From Nocardiopsis kunsanensis DSM 44524 (GTDB lineage: Bacteria > Actinomycetota > Actinomycetes > Streptosporangiales > Streptosporangiaceae), in assembly GCF_000340965.1 (NCBI RefSeq), contig NZ_ANAY01000030.1, positions 1-64,000 of the forward strand: 64,000 nucleotides of DNA, given 5' to 3'. Shown piece after piece: positions 25,346 to 35,436 of the stretch (position 1 is its first letter; the number at the start of each line of letters is the position of its first letter). The translations under genes were made by a program, and so were the position numbers. A model generated the notes under the pieces. It saw only the letters and a list, made by a program, of their open reading frames with translations, did no database searches and was not told the origin of the DNA.

Positions 25346-27640
25346 CTACATGCCGCCCATGAGCGCGGGCAGCGCGGCCTCGTAGGAGGCCCGCAGGTCG
25401 GAGAGGGCGACCTCGACCGCCCCGTCCGGGTGCCCGACCGCCAGGACATCGCCGCCGACCGTGCCCAGATCCGTGACCGGGACGCCGTGCCGCTCGGCCA
25501 GGAGCCGCACCGACGCGGCGTTCTCGGGGGCCACCTCCACCAGCGCACGCGCACCGGACTCGCTGAACAGCGCGGTGAACGCGTCCCCGTCCAGGTTCAC
25601 ACGCACGCCCTTGCCGCCGCGCAGCGCCGATTCGGCCAACGCCACCGCCAGCCCGCCGTCGGACAGGTCGTGCGCGGAGGCTGCCAGTCCCTGCTCGGCG
25701 GCCTCGGCCAGGACCTCACCCAGCGCGGCCTCCGCGGCCAGGTCCACCTGCGGCGGCAGCCCGCCCAGATGGCCGTGCACGGTGTCGGCCCACGCCGAAC
25801 CGGAGAACTCCGGACGGGTCGTCCCCAGCAGCATCACCGTGGCGTTGTCGCTCTCGAACCCGGACCGCAGGCGCTTGCGTACGTCATCGACCACACCGAG
25901 CACCCCCACGACCGGGGTCGGGTTGATCGGGCTCTCGCCGGTCTGGTTGTAGAAACTGACGTTTCCACCGGTCACCGGGGTTCCCAGGGTCCGGCAGGCG
26001 TCGGCCAACCCGCGGGTGGTCTCCGCGAACTGCCACATCACGCCCGGGTCCTCGGGGGAACCGAAATTGAGGCAGTTGGTCACCGCCAGCGGGCGTGCGC
26101 CCGTGGCGGCCACGTTCCGGAAGGCCTCCGCGTAAGCGAGCTGCGTGCCCGTGTACGGGTCCAGGCGTGTGTGGCGTCCGTTGCCGTCGGTAGACAGTGC
26201 CACACCCCGGTAGGAATCGTCCGAGATCCGGATCATGCCGGAGTCGTGCGGAGCGGACACGACCGTGTCACCGCCCACGTAACTGTCGTACTGTTGCGTC
26301 ACCCAGGACGGATCGCCCACACCCGGGGCACCCAGCACCCGCAGCACCTGCTCGCGCAGCTCGCCGTCGTTCTCCGGGCGCGGGAGCTTCGCGGCGTCGT
26401 CGGCCTGCAGGGTGTCCTGCGACTCGGGGCGCGCGTACGGACGCTGGTGGACCGGAGCCTCGTCGGAGGCGGTACGCGGAGGCATGTCCACGATCGTCTG
26501 CCCGTGCCAGGTCATCACCAGGCGGCCGCCGCGCTCGGCCTCCTCCTCGGACACATCGGTGACCTCGCCGATCTCCGCGGCGAGGATCCCCCACTTCTCG
26601 CAGACCGCGAGGAAGGACTCCATCTTCCCCGGATCCACGATCGCCATCATGCGCTCCTGCGACTCACTCATGAGGATCTCCTCGGGGGTGAGCCGGTGGT
26701 CGCGCAGCGGCACGCGCTCCAACTGGATCTCCATACCGCCGGTACCGCCCGCGGCCAGCTCGGTGGTCGCGCACGAGACCCCGGCCGCACCGAGGTCCTG
26801 GATCCCGACGACGAGGTCCTTGCCGTACAGTTCCAGGCTGCACTCGATGAGCAGCTTCTCCATGAACGGGTCGCCGACCTGCACGCTGGGTCGCTTGGTG
26901 TGCGACTCCTCGTCGAAGTTGGCGCTGGCCAGTACCGAAGCGCCGCCGATCCCGTCCGGCCCGGTCGTGGCACCGAACAGCACGACCTTGTTTCCGGGCC
27001 CGGGGGCCTCGGCCAGCTTGATGTCCTCGTGCCGCATGACCCCCACGCAGAGGGCGTTGACCAGTGGATTGTCGAGGTAGCCGGCGTCGAATCCGAGCTC
27101 ACCGCCGATGTTGGGCAGTCCGAGGCAATTGCCGTAGAAGGAGATGCCCGAGACGACCCCGGGCAGGACCCGTGCGGTGTCGTCGGCATCGGCCGGACCG
27201 AAGCGCAGCGCGTCCATGACCGCGACCGGGCGTGCGCCCATCGTCAGGATGTCGCGGACGATGCCGCCCACGCCCGTGGCCGCGCCCTGGTGCGGCTCCA
27301 CGTAGGAGGGGTGGTTGTGCGACTCGATCTTGAACGTCACGGCACGACCGTCCCCGACGTCGACCACACCCGCGTTCTGCCCCATGCCCACGAGCAGGGC
27401 ATCGCTCTCGGGTGCCTTCTCCCCGAACTGGCGCAGATGCACCTTGGAGGACTTGTAGGAGCAGTGCTCGCTCCACATCACCGAGTAGATGGCCAGTTCG
27501 GCTGCGGTGGGGCGTCGGCCCAGGATCTCGCGGACCCGCGCGTACTCGTCGTCGGCCATGCCGAGCTCGGCGTAGGGCTGCGGCGTGTCCGGGTGGCCGA
27601 GCGCCGCGGAGACGGTGTCGAGACCGGGTACTTCAGACAT
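25346..27640 (-). CDS. purL: Phosphoribosylformylglycinamidine synthase subunit PurL
   Basis: This 764-residue small-type FGAM synthase II works with PurS and PurQ to convert FGAR to FGAM in purine synthesis. Motifs include [15 protein letters not shown] with the active-site His, [10 protein letters not shown], the ESHNHPS segment and the AIR-synthase-like domains. ATG at 27640. It is last in the minus-strand order purS, ATPase, purQ, membrane protein, purL. Confidence 0.96.
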   Translation of the reverse strand: MSEVPGLDTVSAALGHPDTPQPYAELGMADDEYARVREILGRRPTAAELAIYSVMWSEHCSYKSSKVHLRQFGEKAPESDALLVGMGQNAGVVDVGDGRAVTFKIESHNHPSYVEPHQGAATGVGGIVRDILTMGARPVAVMDALRFGPADADDTARVLPGVVSGISFYGNCLGLPNIGGELGFDAGYLDNPLVNALCVGVMRHEDIKLAEAPGPGNKVVLFGATTGPDGIGGASVLASANFDEESHTKRPSVQVGDPFMEKLLIECSLELYGKDLVVGIQDLGAAGVSCATTELAAGGTGGMEIQLERVPLRDHRLTPEEILMSESQERMMAIVDPGKMESFLAVCEKWGILAAEIGEVTDVSEEEAERGGRLVMTWHGQTIVDMPPRTASDEAPVHQRPYARPESQDTLQADDAAKLPRPENDGELREQVLRVLGAPGVGDPSWVTQQYDSYVGGDTVVSAPHDSGMIRISDDSYRGVALSTDGNGRHTRLDPYTGTQLAYAEAFRNVAATGARPLAVTNCLNFGSPEDPGVMWQFAETTRGLADACRTLGTPVTGGNVSFYNQTGESPINPTPVVGVLGVVDDVRKRLRSGFESDNATVMLLGTTRPEFSGSAWADTVHGHLGGLPPQVDLAAEAALGEVLAEAAEQGLAASAHDLSDGGLAVALAESALRGGKGVRVNLDGDAFTALFSESGARALVEVAPENAASVRLLAERHGVPVTDLGTVGGDVLAVGHPDGAVEVALSDLRASYEAALPALMGGM

Positions 27641-27734
27641 ACGTCGTTCCGTTCGGAGTGTGCGGTTGTGAACCGGGCCGTGCCCCTCGTCCGGCCCGGG
27701 CGGAGGGTGTTCCCGGCCGGTGAGGGGAAGCGGG

Positions 27735-28271
27735 TCAGTTGGCGGGCGGGTTGGCGTTGCCGAGCATGAGGACGGCGACGGCACCGTCGGAGTCGTGTTC
27801 GGTGGCGTCGGCGACCATGACATCGCCGTCGGTCATGATGGTCTCGCTCCGAGGAACGTCGGACGGTTCCTCGGCACCCTCGGGCAGGAGCTGGCCCCAG
27901 TCCTGCTCCAGCAGCTGCGCGTAGACCGACTCGACGGCCTCGTCGGAGGAGACGTCAGTGTCCTCGTCGGTGCTCATGACCGACACGAGCCGGACACACT
28001 CGGCCGGGTTGCATTCGATGTCGTCCTCCTGGGAGGAGTACTCCAGCCCGTTCGGGGGTTGGCCGAGCGCGCCGGCCTCCGGCGCCTCCAGGGGGTCGGC
28101 CCCCTCGCCCTGCCGGCCGCCGCCCGGCTCTTCCTGCCCGGGGACCGGGCCGGTCTGCGCGACGGTGGACAGCGACCGCACGAGCCCGACCCCCCCGGAG
28201 ACCACGAGCCCGACAATGACCACCCCGGCCAGGATGAACATCGTTCTTCTGGAGCGCAGCAGCGCCATCAT
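27735..28271 (-). CDS. Single-pass membrane protein between purQ and purL
   Basis: 178 residues, one N-terminal transmembrane helix (about 12-32), then an extracytoplasmic Pro/Gly/Glu-rich region and a folded C-terminus with a Cys pair near residue 90 ([13 protein letters not shown]). No family recognised. The start is either of two adjacent ATGs at 28271; no ribosome binding site stands out. Its place inside the pur set suggests co-transcription, not a purine role. Confidence 0.7.
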   Translation of the reverse strand: MMALLRSRRTMFILAGVVIVGLVVSGGVGLVRSLSTVAQTGPVPGQEEPGGGRQGEGADPLEAPEAGALGQPPNGLEYSSQEDDIECNPAECVRLVSVMSTDEDTDVSSDEAVESVYAQLLEQDWGQLLPEGAEEPSDVPRSETIMTDGDVMVADATEHDSDGAVAVLMLGNANPPAN

Positions 28272-28307
28272 CGACAGGATCGTCCCCCAGGTCGTTCGTG
28301 TGCGGCT

Positions 28308-29003
28308 CTAGGCCGGTTCGGGCGTGCGGGCGCCCAGGTGGGTCAGGATCGAGGCGAAGAACCCCAGACCGTCGGTGGAGGGACCGGTCAGTGCCTCGAC
28401 GGCGTGCTCGGGGTGGGGCATGAGTCCGACGATGTTGCCGTGCTCGTTGGTCACCCCGGCGATACCGCGGTAGGAACCGTTCGGGTTCTCGCCCACGTAG
28501 CGGGCCAGGACCCGTTCCTCGGCCTCCAGGTGGTCGAGGGTCTGCTCGTCGGCGACGTAGCACCCCTCGCCGCTCTTGAGGACCACGAGGATCTCCTGCC
28601 TCTCGGAGTAACCGCCGGTCCAGGCGGTACGGGCGTTCTCCACCCGCAGGACCTGGTCACGGTTGACGAAGCGCAGCGAGGCGTTACGGGTCAGCGCTCC
28701 GGGCAGCAGGTGGCTCTCGGCCAGGATCTGGAACCCGTTGCAGATTCCCAGTACCGGCAGCGCACCGGAGCGTGCGGCGGGCACGATCTCACCCATGAGC
28801 GGCGCGAAGCGGGCGATCGCGCCGCAGCGCAGGTAGTCGCCGTAGGAGAAGCCGCCGGGCAGGACGACCGCGTCCACGCCCTTGAGGTCGGCGTCGTCGT
28901 GCCACAGCGGGACGGGGTCGGCCCCCGCCAACGCGACGGCACGCGCCGCGTCCTTGTCGTCGAGGGAGCCTGGGAAGGTGACGACGCCCACGCGGGCTGT
29001 CAT
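28308..29003 (-). CDS. purQ: FGAM synthase glutaminase subunit PurQ
   Basis: This 231-residue class I glutamine amidotransferase supplies ammonia to PurL. The nucleophile is Cys88 in LGICNGFQ and the His/Glu of the triad lie in [24 protein letters not shown] is the PurQ-specific segment. ATG at 29003. The 270 bp upstream separates it from the anti-sigma-type ATPase gene and probably has its own promoter. Confidence 0.95.
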   Translation of the reverse strand: MTARVGVVTFPGSLDDKDAARAVALAGADPVPLWHDDADLKGVDAVVLPGGFSYGDYLRCGAIARFAPLMGEIVPAARSGALPVLGICNGFQILAESHLLPGALTRNASLRFVNRDQVLRVENARTAWTGGYSERQEILVVLKSGEGCYVADEQTLDHLEAEERVLARYVGENPNGSYRGIAGVTNEHGNIVGLMPHPEHAVEALTGPSTDGLGFFASILTHLGARTPEPA

Positions 29004-29273
29004 GTGCACACTCCGGAAAAGTCGTTCGGCGAGGAGTCGGTCCGGCTCGGGAGGCTCCCGGTGGGGCCTCCCCGCCCCCGTCACACGGCGGACGGTGCCT
29101 TCGACCGAAGCGTACCCGTTCGCCTGTGCTCGGGTACGACGAAGTCCGCTCCGGGGATGCTCCGTTCTGTGTGATCCTCCCGCTCGTGCGGGGTGGAAGG
29201 GGCGCAGTGGTGTGGTTCCCGACAGGTGCGCGACGCTCTCTATGGTGTGCGCCACTTCTCCGTTCCGGTCGGG

Positions 29274-29747
29274 TCAGAGGAGGGCGTAACGGGTGCTGCG
29301 CTCGCTCGGGGGCGACTCCAACGGACGGTCGCAAGCGGTGCGGCGCTTGCGCAGTACCACCATCGTGCGCGGTTCGTCCTGGAAGGCGACCTCGTCCATG
29401 AGGTAGCGCATCAGAACGATGCCCCTGCCCGATTCCGTTTCCGGGGCCGGTAGGGGCACGGTTTCCTGGGCGAAGAGCTCGGCCAGATGGGCGTCGTCCG
29501 GTGCTCGTCCGGTGTGGGAGACCCGGACCTCGCACCACCGGGGGCCCAGCTCGGTCTCCACGGTGTAATCGGGGTCGGGTGCTCCGTGTTCGACGGCGTT
29601 GGAGCCGGCTTCGGAGGCCGCCAGCAGGATGTCGTCGACGCACTCGCGGCACAGGCCCCCGCGGTGGAGATGGGTGTCGAGGATGTCGCGTACCACAGCC
29701 ACCGTGTACGCCTGTCGGGGGAGCGTGATCGAGAAACCGGCGTCCAT
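29274..29747 (-). CDS. Anti-sigma regulatory-type ATPase (RsbW-like HATPase)
   Basis: This 157-residue GHKL ATPase-fold protein has the N-box AASEAGSNAVEHG with Glu46 and Asn50 and the G-box SGRGIVLMRYLMD (106-118). Such proteins bind sigma factors or phosphorylate anti-anti-sigma partners. Several Cys residues near 33-36 are unusual. ATG at 29747 with GAGGTGG upstream. It lies between purS and purQ, and the nearest sigma gene (30524) is on the opposite strand; a link is possible but unproven. Confidence 0.85.
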   Translation of the reverse strand: MDAGFSITLPRQAYTVAVVRDILDTHLHRGGLCRECVDDILLAASEAGSNAVEHGAPDPDYTVETELGPRWCEVRVSHTGRAPDDAHLAELFAQETVPLPAPETESGRGIVLMRYLMDEVAFQDEPRTMVVLRKRRTACDRPLESPPSERSTRYALL

Positions 29748-29968
29748 GTGTCCACCTCTCGTGCTCCTGGTCGGTCAGGTGCTCGACACGTATGGAGACG
29801 TTCCCGACCCCTGGTGAGTAAAACGGAAAGCCGTGCCCCGCAGGGCACAGCCGTCCGGTGATGGGACACATCCGGCACTTGTGACGCTTCGTCCCCTGTT
29901 CGTGCGTGTTTCGGGCCGGTGGCCGGGGGAGGGGCCGCAGAGCCGTTGCACACCGTGCCGGGCGTGGT

Positions 29969-30214
29969 TCAGGAAGCGGGGCGGACCTCGAACTCCTCGA
30001 TGACGGTGTTGGCGAGCAGGGTCTCGGCCATCCGGCGCACCTCGGCGTAGGCGGCCTCGTCGAGTTCACCCTCGATCTCGACCTCGAAGCGTTTGCCCTG
30101 GCGGACCTGCTCAACGCCCTCGAACCCCAGCCGGGAACCGGCCGCGGCGATCGCCTGGCCCTGGGGGTCCAGGATCTCCGGCTTGAGCATGACGTCCACA
30201 ACGACGCGGGCCAT
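29969..30214 (-). CDS. purS: FGAM synthase subunit PurS
   Basis: This 81-residue small subunit bridges PurQ and PurL. Characteristic start VVVDVMLKPEILDPQGQAI and the GFEGVEQVRQGKRFEVE segment are present. ATG at 30214 is preceded by TTGGAGGACCCA. That ribosome binding site is the third segment of a switchable leader (30217-30306). Confidence 0.95.
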   Translation of the reverse strand: MARVVVDVMLKPEILDPQGQAIAAAGSRLGFEGVEQVRQGKRFEVEIEGELDEAAYAEVRRMAETLLANTVIEEFEVRPAS

Positions 30215-30306
30215 TGGGTCCTCCAAATAAGAAGTCGACGGGCGTGGCCAGGGCATGGCCTGGAGGACCACCGGGAATGGGGCCTCCAAGACCCCTCTCG
30301 AAAGGG
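30210..30306 (-). promoter_or_regulatory. Structured purS leader with mutually exclusive pairings around the ribosome binding site
   Basis: On the minus strand the leader holds a hairpin CCCCT/AGGGG (30306-30291), then segment A TGGAGGCC (30288-30281), B GGTCCTCCA (30269-30261) and C TGGAGGACC (30225-30217). C contains the purS ribosome binding site. B pairs perfectly with C (9 bp), hiding the site, or with A (8 bp with one bulge), freeing it. A CCAGG/CCTGG stem overlaps B. This is the logic of a riboswitch or attenuator. No known ligand class was recognised. Confidence 0.55.
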
Positions 30307-30523
30307 GGCGACGCCAGAGTACGGCACGGGGCCTCGGCCCCGAGTACTCGTGAGGGGTGCTGAGCAGCGGTTGACCAGCCCACATGCCGGGGTTTCAGAG
30401 GTGCTGGAACCGTCCTTCTGAGGTCAGTGACCCGTCTCACCGCCATTGGTGTCATCATTGGAAGCATCAAACGGCGTCTAACAGAGTGGAAGAGATCGTC
30501 CGCGGTCGTCCTGAGGGGGAATC

Positions 30524-31153
30524 TTGACGACTATCGAAATGGACCGGACTCCCACGACCGGTGAGGCACGCGAGGAGCGCGCCGAGCACCGGACGGAACA
30601 GACTCTCGACTTCGCCAGCGCGGTCACGCCGTTCGCCGACCAGCTCTATCCCACGGCCCTGCGGATGACCCGTAACCCGGCCGACGCAGAAGACCTCGTT
30701 CAGGAGACGTTCACCAAGGCCTTCGCCAATTTCCACCAGTTCCGCGCCGGCACGAACCTGCGTGCCTGGCTGTACCGGATCCTGACCAACACCTTCATCA
30801 ACGGCTACCGCAAGAAGCAGCGCGAGCCGCGTCAGGAGACCACCGACGAGATCAAGGACTGGCAGCTCGCCGCCGCCGCGGGCCACACATCGTCGGGGAT
30901 GCGCTCCGCCGAGACCGAGGTGCTGGACCACCTGCCCGACAGCGACATCAAACAGGCTCTGGCCCGGCTGCCGGAGGACTTCCAGCTGGTCATCTACCTC
31001 GTCGACATCGAGGGTTATGCCTACAAGGAGGTCGCCGAGCGCATGGACACGCCGCTGGGCACCGTGATGTCGCGACTGCACCGCGCCCGCCGCCAACTGC
31101 GCGAGATGCTCGCCGACTACGGACGCGAACGCGGGATGCGCGTCCCCGGCTGA
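30524..31153 (+). CDS. SigR/SigH-type ECF sigma factor
   Basis: This protein of about 209 residues has sigma region 2 ([38 protein letters not shown]) and region 4 ([37 protein letters not shown]), very close to SigR, the thiol-oxidative-stress sigma factor. A TTG start at 30524 follows GAGGGGGA; ATG at 30539 is an alternative. The usual partner, the zinc-binding anti-sigma RsrA, is not encoded downstream in the 402 bp before the dehydrogenase operon. It is divergent from purS. Confidence 0.88.
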   Translation: MTTIEMDRTPTTGEAREERAEHRTEQTLDFASAVTPFADQLYPTALRMTRNPADAEDLVQETFTKAFANFHQFRAGTNLRAWLYRILTNTFINGYRKKQREPRQETTDEIKDWQLAAAAGHTSSGMRSAETEVLDHLPDSDIKQALARLPEDFQLVIYLVDIEGYAYKEVAERMDTPLGTVMSRLHRARRQLREMLADYGRERGMRVPG

Positions 31154-31555
31154 GGTTCCCCCGAGCGGGATGGGAGCGCTCCGGGCTCCCGTCGCTGCTT
31201 TCCTGCGCCCCCAGTACGATCAGCCCGGCCTTGCCCGACGGCCGGGCCGCTCTGTGCCGCGGTGTCCGCGACGGTTCCGGCGCCGTTGCCGCCGTGTCCC
31301 CGAGAAGCGGCCACAAAGTTGTCGGAAGACCTTGTACTTGCTAGGAAGCCCTGCTAATCGAGGCCCTCGATGCTTCTTGGATCATGGTGACCGGACGGAA
31401 AAGGTGGCGTCCGGGTCTTGCGCTCTCCACGGTGAGTTCTGTCACGATATGGGGAGGGCTGTCCGCTGTGCCCACACCCCGGGTGCGATGCGGACCTTGA
31501 TCCGGCCGACCGGCGCCACCCGCGCGAATTCGGCCCCGAGAACCCGAGGAGCAAC
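31154..31555. other. 402-bp intergenic region before the dehydrogenase operon
   Basis: A GCCCGGCC/GGCCGGGC stem at 31223-31247 could end the sigma gene. Further on, TTGTAC (31332-31337), a 17-nt spacer and TAATCG (31355-31360) form a promoter candidate for the E1-E2 operon, leaving a leader of about 190 nt. No rsrA-like or other gene is visible in any frame. Confidence 0.5.
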
Positions 31556-32671
31556 GTGTCGGACACCACCGCGCACGAGGAACCGGAGCTCATCCAGCTC
31601 CTGACACCTGAAGGTGAGCTCACAGGCCACCCTGATTACCCCCTGGAGATCAGCGCGGACGAAGTCCGCGCCCTGTACCGGGACCTGGTCCTGGTCCGCC
31701 GCGTCGACAGCGAGGCGGTCTCCCTGCAACGCCAGGGCGAGCTGGGGCTCTGGGCCTCCCTGCTCGGCCAGGAAGCCGCTCAGATCGGCTCCGCACGTGC
31801 CCTCACCGACCGCGACATGGCCTTCCCCTCCTACCGCGAGCACGGCGTCGCCTGGTGCCGCGGTATCGAACCCAAGGAACTGCTCGGCATGTTCCGCGGT
31901 GTCACCAACGGAGGCTGGGACCCCTACGAACACGGGCTCCACCTGTACACCATCGTCATCGGCAGCCAGGCCCTGCACGCGACCGGCTACGCGATGGGTG
32001 TCCAACGCGACGGCGCCGTCGGCGAGGACGGCAGCGCCGTGATCACCTACTTCGGTGACGGCGCCACCAGCCAGGGCGACACCAACGAGGCGTTCAACTT
32101 CGCCGCCGTCAACAATGCCCCCGTCGTCTTCTTCTGCCAGAACAACCAGTGGGCGATCTCCGAGCCCCTGGACCGGCAGTCCCGCGCCCCCATCTACCGC
32201 CGCGCCGCCGGCTACGGATTCCCCGGCATGCGCGTGGACGGCAACGACGTCCTGGCCTGCCTGGCCGTGACCCGCGCCGCGCTCGCCAACGCCCGCGAGG
32301 GAAACGGTCCCACCCTGGTGGAGGCCTACACCTACCGCATGGGAGCCCACACCACCAACGACGACCCCAGCCGCTACCGCGCCTCCGCCGAGCTCGACGA
32401 CTGGAAGGCCAAGGACCCCATCCTGCGGCTCCGGCGCTACTTGGAGAACCACGGCCTGGCCGACGACACGTTCTTCACCTCCGTGGACGAGGAAGCCGAC
32501 CGGATCGGCGAGCAGGTGCGCACCGAGTGCCGCGCCCTGCCCGACCCCGAACCGCTCGAGATCTTCGACGAGGTCTACGCCGAGCCCAACGTCCACATCG
32601 ACAAGCAGCGGTCCGAGTTCGCGGAGTACCTGGCCTCCTTCGAAGGCGCCGGGGCGGAAGGGGGCCGATAG
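31556..32671 (+). CDS. pdhA: 2-oxoacid dehydrogenase E1 alpha subunit
   Basis: This 371-residue thiamine-diphosphate subunit decarboxylates a 2-oxoacid. It has the ThDP motif GDGATSQGDTNEAFNFAAVN and the phosphorylation-loop-like region THTTND... seen as GAHTTNDDPSRY. GTG at 31556 follows GAGGAG. With the E1 beta and E2 genes it forms an operon; the complex could use pyruvate or branched-chain 2-oxoacids, which sequence alone does not settle. No E3 gene is present. Confidence 0.88.
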   Translation: MSDTTAHEEPELIQLLTPEGELTGHPDYPLEISADEVRALYRDLVLVRRVDSEAVSLQRQGELGLWASLLGQEAAQIGSARALTDRDMAFPSYREHGVAWCRGIEPKELLGMFRGVTNGGWDPYEHGLHLYTIVIGSQALHATGYAMGVQRDGAVGEDGSAVITYFGDGATSQGDTNEAFNFAAVNNAPVVFFCQNNQWAISEPLDRQSRAPIYRRAAGYGFPGMRVDGNDVLACLAVTRAALANAREGNGPTLVEAYTYRMGAHTTNDDPSRYRASAELDDWKAKDPILRLRRYLENHGLADDTFFTSVDEEADRIGEQVRTECRALPDPEPLEIFDEVYAEPNVHIDKQRSEFAEYLASFEGAGAEGGR

Positions 32672-32674
32672 GCC

Positions 32675-33655
32675 ATGACGAGCAAACTCACCATCGGCAA
32701 GGCGATCAACGCCGGCCTGCGCGCCGCCATGGAACACGACCCCAAGGTCCTGGTCATGGGTGAGGACGTCGGACGCCTCGGCGGGGTCTTCCGCGTCACC
32801 GACGGCCTGCACAAGGACTTCGGCGCCGACCGGGTCATCGACACCCCCCTGGCCGAGTCCGGCATCGTCGGTACCGCGATCGGCATGGCCCTGCGCGGCT
32901 ACCGGCCGGTCGTGGAGATCCAGTTCGACGGGTTCTTCTTCCCGGCGACCAACCAGACCTTCACCCAGCTCGCGAAGATGCGCCGCCGCTCCGCCGGCAA
33001 ACTCAGCGTGCCACTGGTCATGCGCATCCCCTACGGCGGCGGCATCGGTGCCGTGGAGCACCACAGCGAGTCCCCGGAGGCCTACTTCACCCACACCCCG
33101 GGCCTGCGCGTCATGACGATCGCCAACCCCGAGGACGCCTACTGGGGCATCCAACAGGCGATCCGCAGCGAGGACCCGGTCATCTTCCTCGAACCCAAGC
33201 GCCGCTACTACGAGAAGGCCGAGTTCGACACCGAAGCCGCCTTCGACGACGCCCTTTCCATGGGTTCGGCCCGCATCGCACGCCCGGGCACCGACGCGAC
33301 CCTGCTCGCTTACGGGCCCATGGTCAAGACCGCACTGCAGGCCGCCGAGGCCGACACCGACCACTCGTTGGAGGTGATCGACCTGCGCTCGCTCGCACCG
33401 GTCGACTACCCCACCATCGTGGAGTCGGTGAAGCGCACCGGCCGCTTGGTCGTCACCCACGAGGCCACCCTCACCGGCGGCCCCGGAGCGGAGATCGCCG
33501 CACGTGTCACCGAAGAGTGCTTCTACCACCTGGAGTCGCCCGTCATCCGCGTCACCGCGTTCGACACCCCGTACCCGCAGTCGCGTCTGGAGGAGCACTA
33601 CCTTCCGGATCTTGACCGCGTTCTGGACGGTGTGGACCGCGCGTTCGCGTACTAG
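32675..33655 (+). CDS. pdhB: 2-oxoacid dehydrogenase E1 beta subunit
   Basis: 326 residues: N-terminal TIGKAINAGLRAAMEHDPKV, GEDVGRLGGVFRVT, the conserved EIQFDGFFFPA and the C-terminal transketolase-like domain with HEATLTGGPGAEIAA. It forms a heterotetramer with E1 alpha. Starts 3 nt after the alpha stop. Confidence 0.92.
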   Translation: MTSKLTIGKAINAGLRAAMEHDPKVLVMGEDVGRLGGVFRVTDGLHKDFGADRVIDTPLAESGIVGTAIGMALRGYRPVVEIQFDGFFFPATNQTFTQLAKMRRRSAGKLSVPLVMRIPYGGGIGAVEHHSESPEAYFTHTPGLRVMTIANPEDAYWGIQQAIRSEDPVIFLEPKRRYYEKAEFDTEAAFDDALSMGSARIARPGTDATLLAYGPMVKTALQAAEADTDHSLEVIDLRSLAPVDYPTIVESVKRTGRLVVTHEATLTGGPGAEIAARVTEECFYHLESPVIRVTAFDTPYPQSRLEEHYLPDLDRVLDGVDRAFAY

Positions 33656-33686
33656 ACGGCGAGGCAGACAGGGGAAGACAGAGGAC

Positions 33687-35096
33687 ATGGCGATTCAGAA
33701 GAGCGACCCCGCGGTCGACGGCGTGCACGCGTTCAAACTGCCCGATGTCGGCGAGGGCCTGGTCGAGGCGGAACTGCTCACCTGGTACGTGGCACCGGGC
33801 GACGAAGTCACCGTCAACCAGATGATCTGCGAGATCGAGACGGCCAAGGCGGCCGTGGAGCTGCCCAGCCCCCACGCGGGCACCGTCAAGGAGCTCAAGG
33901 CCCAGGAGGGCGAGACCGTCGAGGTCGGCACGGTCATCATCACCATCGACGACGGCACCGGCTCCGGAGGTGGCGCGTCGGACGGCGGAACGGCCACGGC
34001 CGCCGAGCCCGAGACCCCTGCCGACGACGGTGAGGAGAAGGAGAAGCCCCTGGTCGGCTACGGGGAGAAGGCGGCACCGACCCAGCGCCGCGCCCGTCGA
34101 CGGCCCACCCCCTCGGGTGCGGCTCAGCCGACCCCGGCACCCGAACCCGCCCGACCGGCGCCGGCCGAACCGGCCTCGCCGAACGGAGCGGCCGCGCAGG
34201 GACGGCCGTTGGCCAAACCCCCCGTGCGTAAGCTCGCCAAGGACCTCGGTGTGGAGCTGGCATCGGTCACCCCCACGGGGGCCGACGGCATCATCACCCG
34301 CTCCGACGTGCGGTCGGCGGCCGAACCCGCCACCGCAGCGCCCGAGACCGCCGCAGCCGCCCAGCCGGCGCCGGCGGTAGGGGACCAGAGCGCCCGGGAA
34401 CGCCGTGTCCCGGTCAAGGGCGTGCGCAAGCACACCGCCGCCGCCATGGTCAACAGCGCCTTCACCGCGCCGCACGTCACCGAGTTCCTGCAGATCGACA
34501 TCACCGGGACCATGAACGCGGTCAAGCGGCTGCGTGAGCGCCCCGACTTCGCCGACGTCAAGGTCTCGCCGCTGCTGCTGGTCGCGAAGGCACTGCTCAT
34601 GGCGGTGCGCCGCCACCCCGAGGTCAACTCCTCCTGGGACGAGGAGAACCAGGAGATCGTGCTCAAGGACTACGTGAACCTGGGGATCGCGGCCGCCACC
34701 GACCGCGGCCTGGTGGTGCCCAACATCAAGGACGCACACGCCCAGGCCCTACCCGAGCTGGCGGCCTCCCTCAAGGGGCTCACCGACACCGCGCGGGAAG
34801 GAAGGACCAGCCCGGCCGACATGTCCGGCGGCACCATCACCATCACCAACGTCGGTGTGTTCGGTGTCGACGCCGGTACCCCGATCATCAACCCCGGTGA
34901 GGCGGCCATCCTCGCGTTCGGGCAGATCCGCGACATGCCGTGGGTGCACGAGGGCGAACTGGCCGTGCGCAAGGTGACCACCCTGGCGCTCTCCTTCGAC
35001 CACCGGCTCGTCGACGGCGAGCTCGGGTCGAAGGTGCTGCGCGACATCGGCACCGCCCTGGAGGACCCGGAGCTGACCGCTCTGGCCTGGGGCTGA
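33687..35096 (+). CDS. pdhC: 2-oxoacid dehydrogenase E2 (dihydrolipoamide acyltransferase)
   Basis: 469 residues in order: one lipoyl domain (about 12-87) with the lipoylated Lys54 in EIETAKAAVEL; an Ala/Pro-rich linker; an E3/E1-binding domain KLAKDLGVELASVTPTG; a second linker; and the catalytic domain ending LALSFDHRLVDGELG with the HxxxDG motif. ATG at 33687. Transfers the acyl group from E1 to CoA. Two hairpins follow. Confidence 0.93.
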   Translation: MAIQKSDPAVDGVHAFKLPDVGEGLVEAELLTWYVAPGDEVTVNQMICEIETAKAAVELPSPHAGTVKELKAQEGETVEVGTVIITIDDGTGSGGGASDGGTATAAEPETPADDGEEKEKPLVGYGEKAAPTQRRARRRPTPSGAAQPTPAPEPARPAPAEPASPNGAAAQGRPLAKPPVRKLAKDLGVELASVTPTGADGIITRSDVRSAAEPATAAPETAAAAQPAPAVGDQSARERRVPVKGVRKHTAAAMVNSAFTAPHVTEFLQIDITGTMNAVKRLRERPDFADVKVSPLLLVAKALLMAVRRHPEVNSSWDEENQEIVLKDYVNLGIAAATDRGLVVPNIKDAHAQALPELAASLKGLTDTAREGRTSPADMSGGTITITNVGVFGVDAGTPIINPGEAAILAFGQIRDMPWVHEGELAVRKVTTLALSFDHRLVDGELGSKVLRDIGTALEDPELTALAWG

Positions 35097-35121
35097 TCGG
35101 CGGGGAGACCCGGCACGAGTG

Positions 35122-35205
35122 AGGGCTCGGACACGACCACGCGGTCGCGTCCGAGCCCTTCCCGTGTGACGGGCCTGTCCCTCAAAGGGGGAGAGGGACA
35201 GGCCC
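35122..35205 (+). terminator. Double hairpin after the E1-E2 operon
   Basis: AGGGCTCGGAC/GTCCGAGCCCT at 35122-35159 and GGGCCTGTCCCTC/GAGGGACAGGCCC at 35171-35205 are two near-perfect stems. The remaining 230 bp to the next gene hold no visible gene and probably the promoter of the OmpA-domain lipoprotein. Confidence 0.75.
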
Positions 35206-35436
35206 TCGTGACAGATATGCCCTCCGACGGGTCGACGACACCTGGAGCGACCCGCCCGCGCGGCCCCCGGCGCTCCGGCGCCTGGCCGTGCGGCGGCCCC
35301 GGACAGTGGTGCGGGCGAGGGGCGCAGAGGCGGACAGAACCAACAAGGTGTTGCTCGCGTCGTAGGGGATGTTGGAGCCCAGCAACCGGAGGCCGACCCC
35401 GGACGGCCATCAGGACGATCGTGAGGAAGGCCCCGC

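Noticed and set aside
31442-33688. Long minus-strand open frame opposite E1 alpha and E1 beta
   Set aside because: Antisense artefact over two well-recognised genes.
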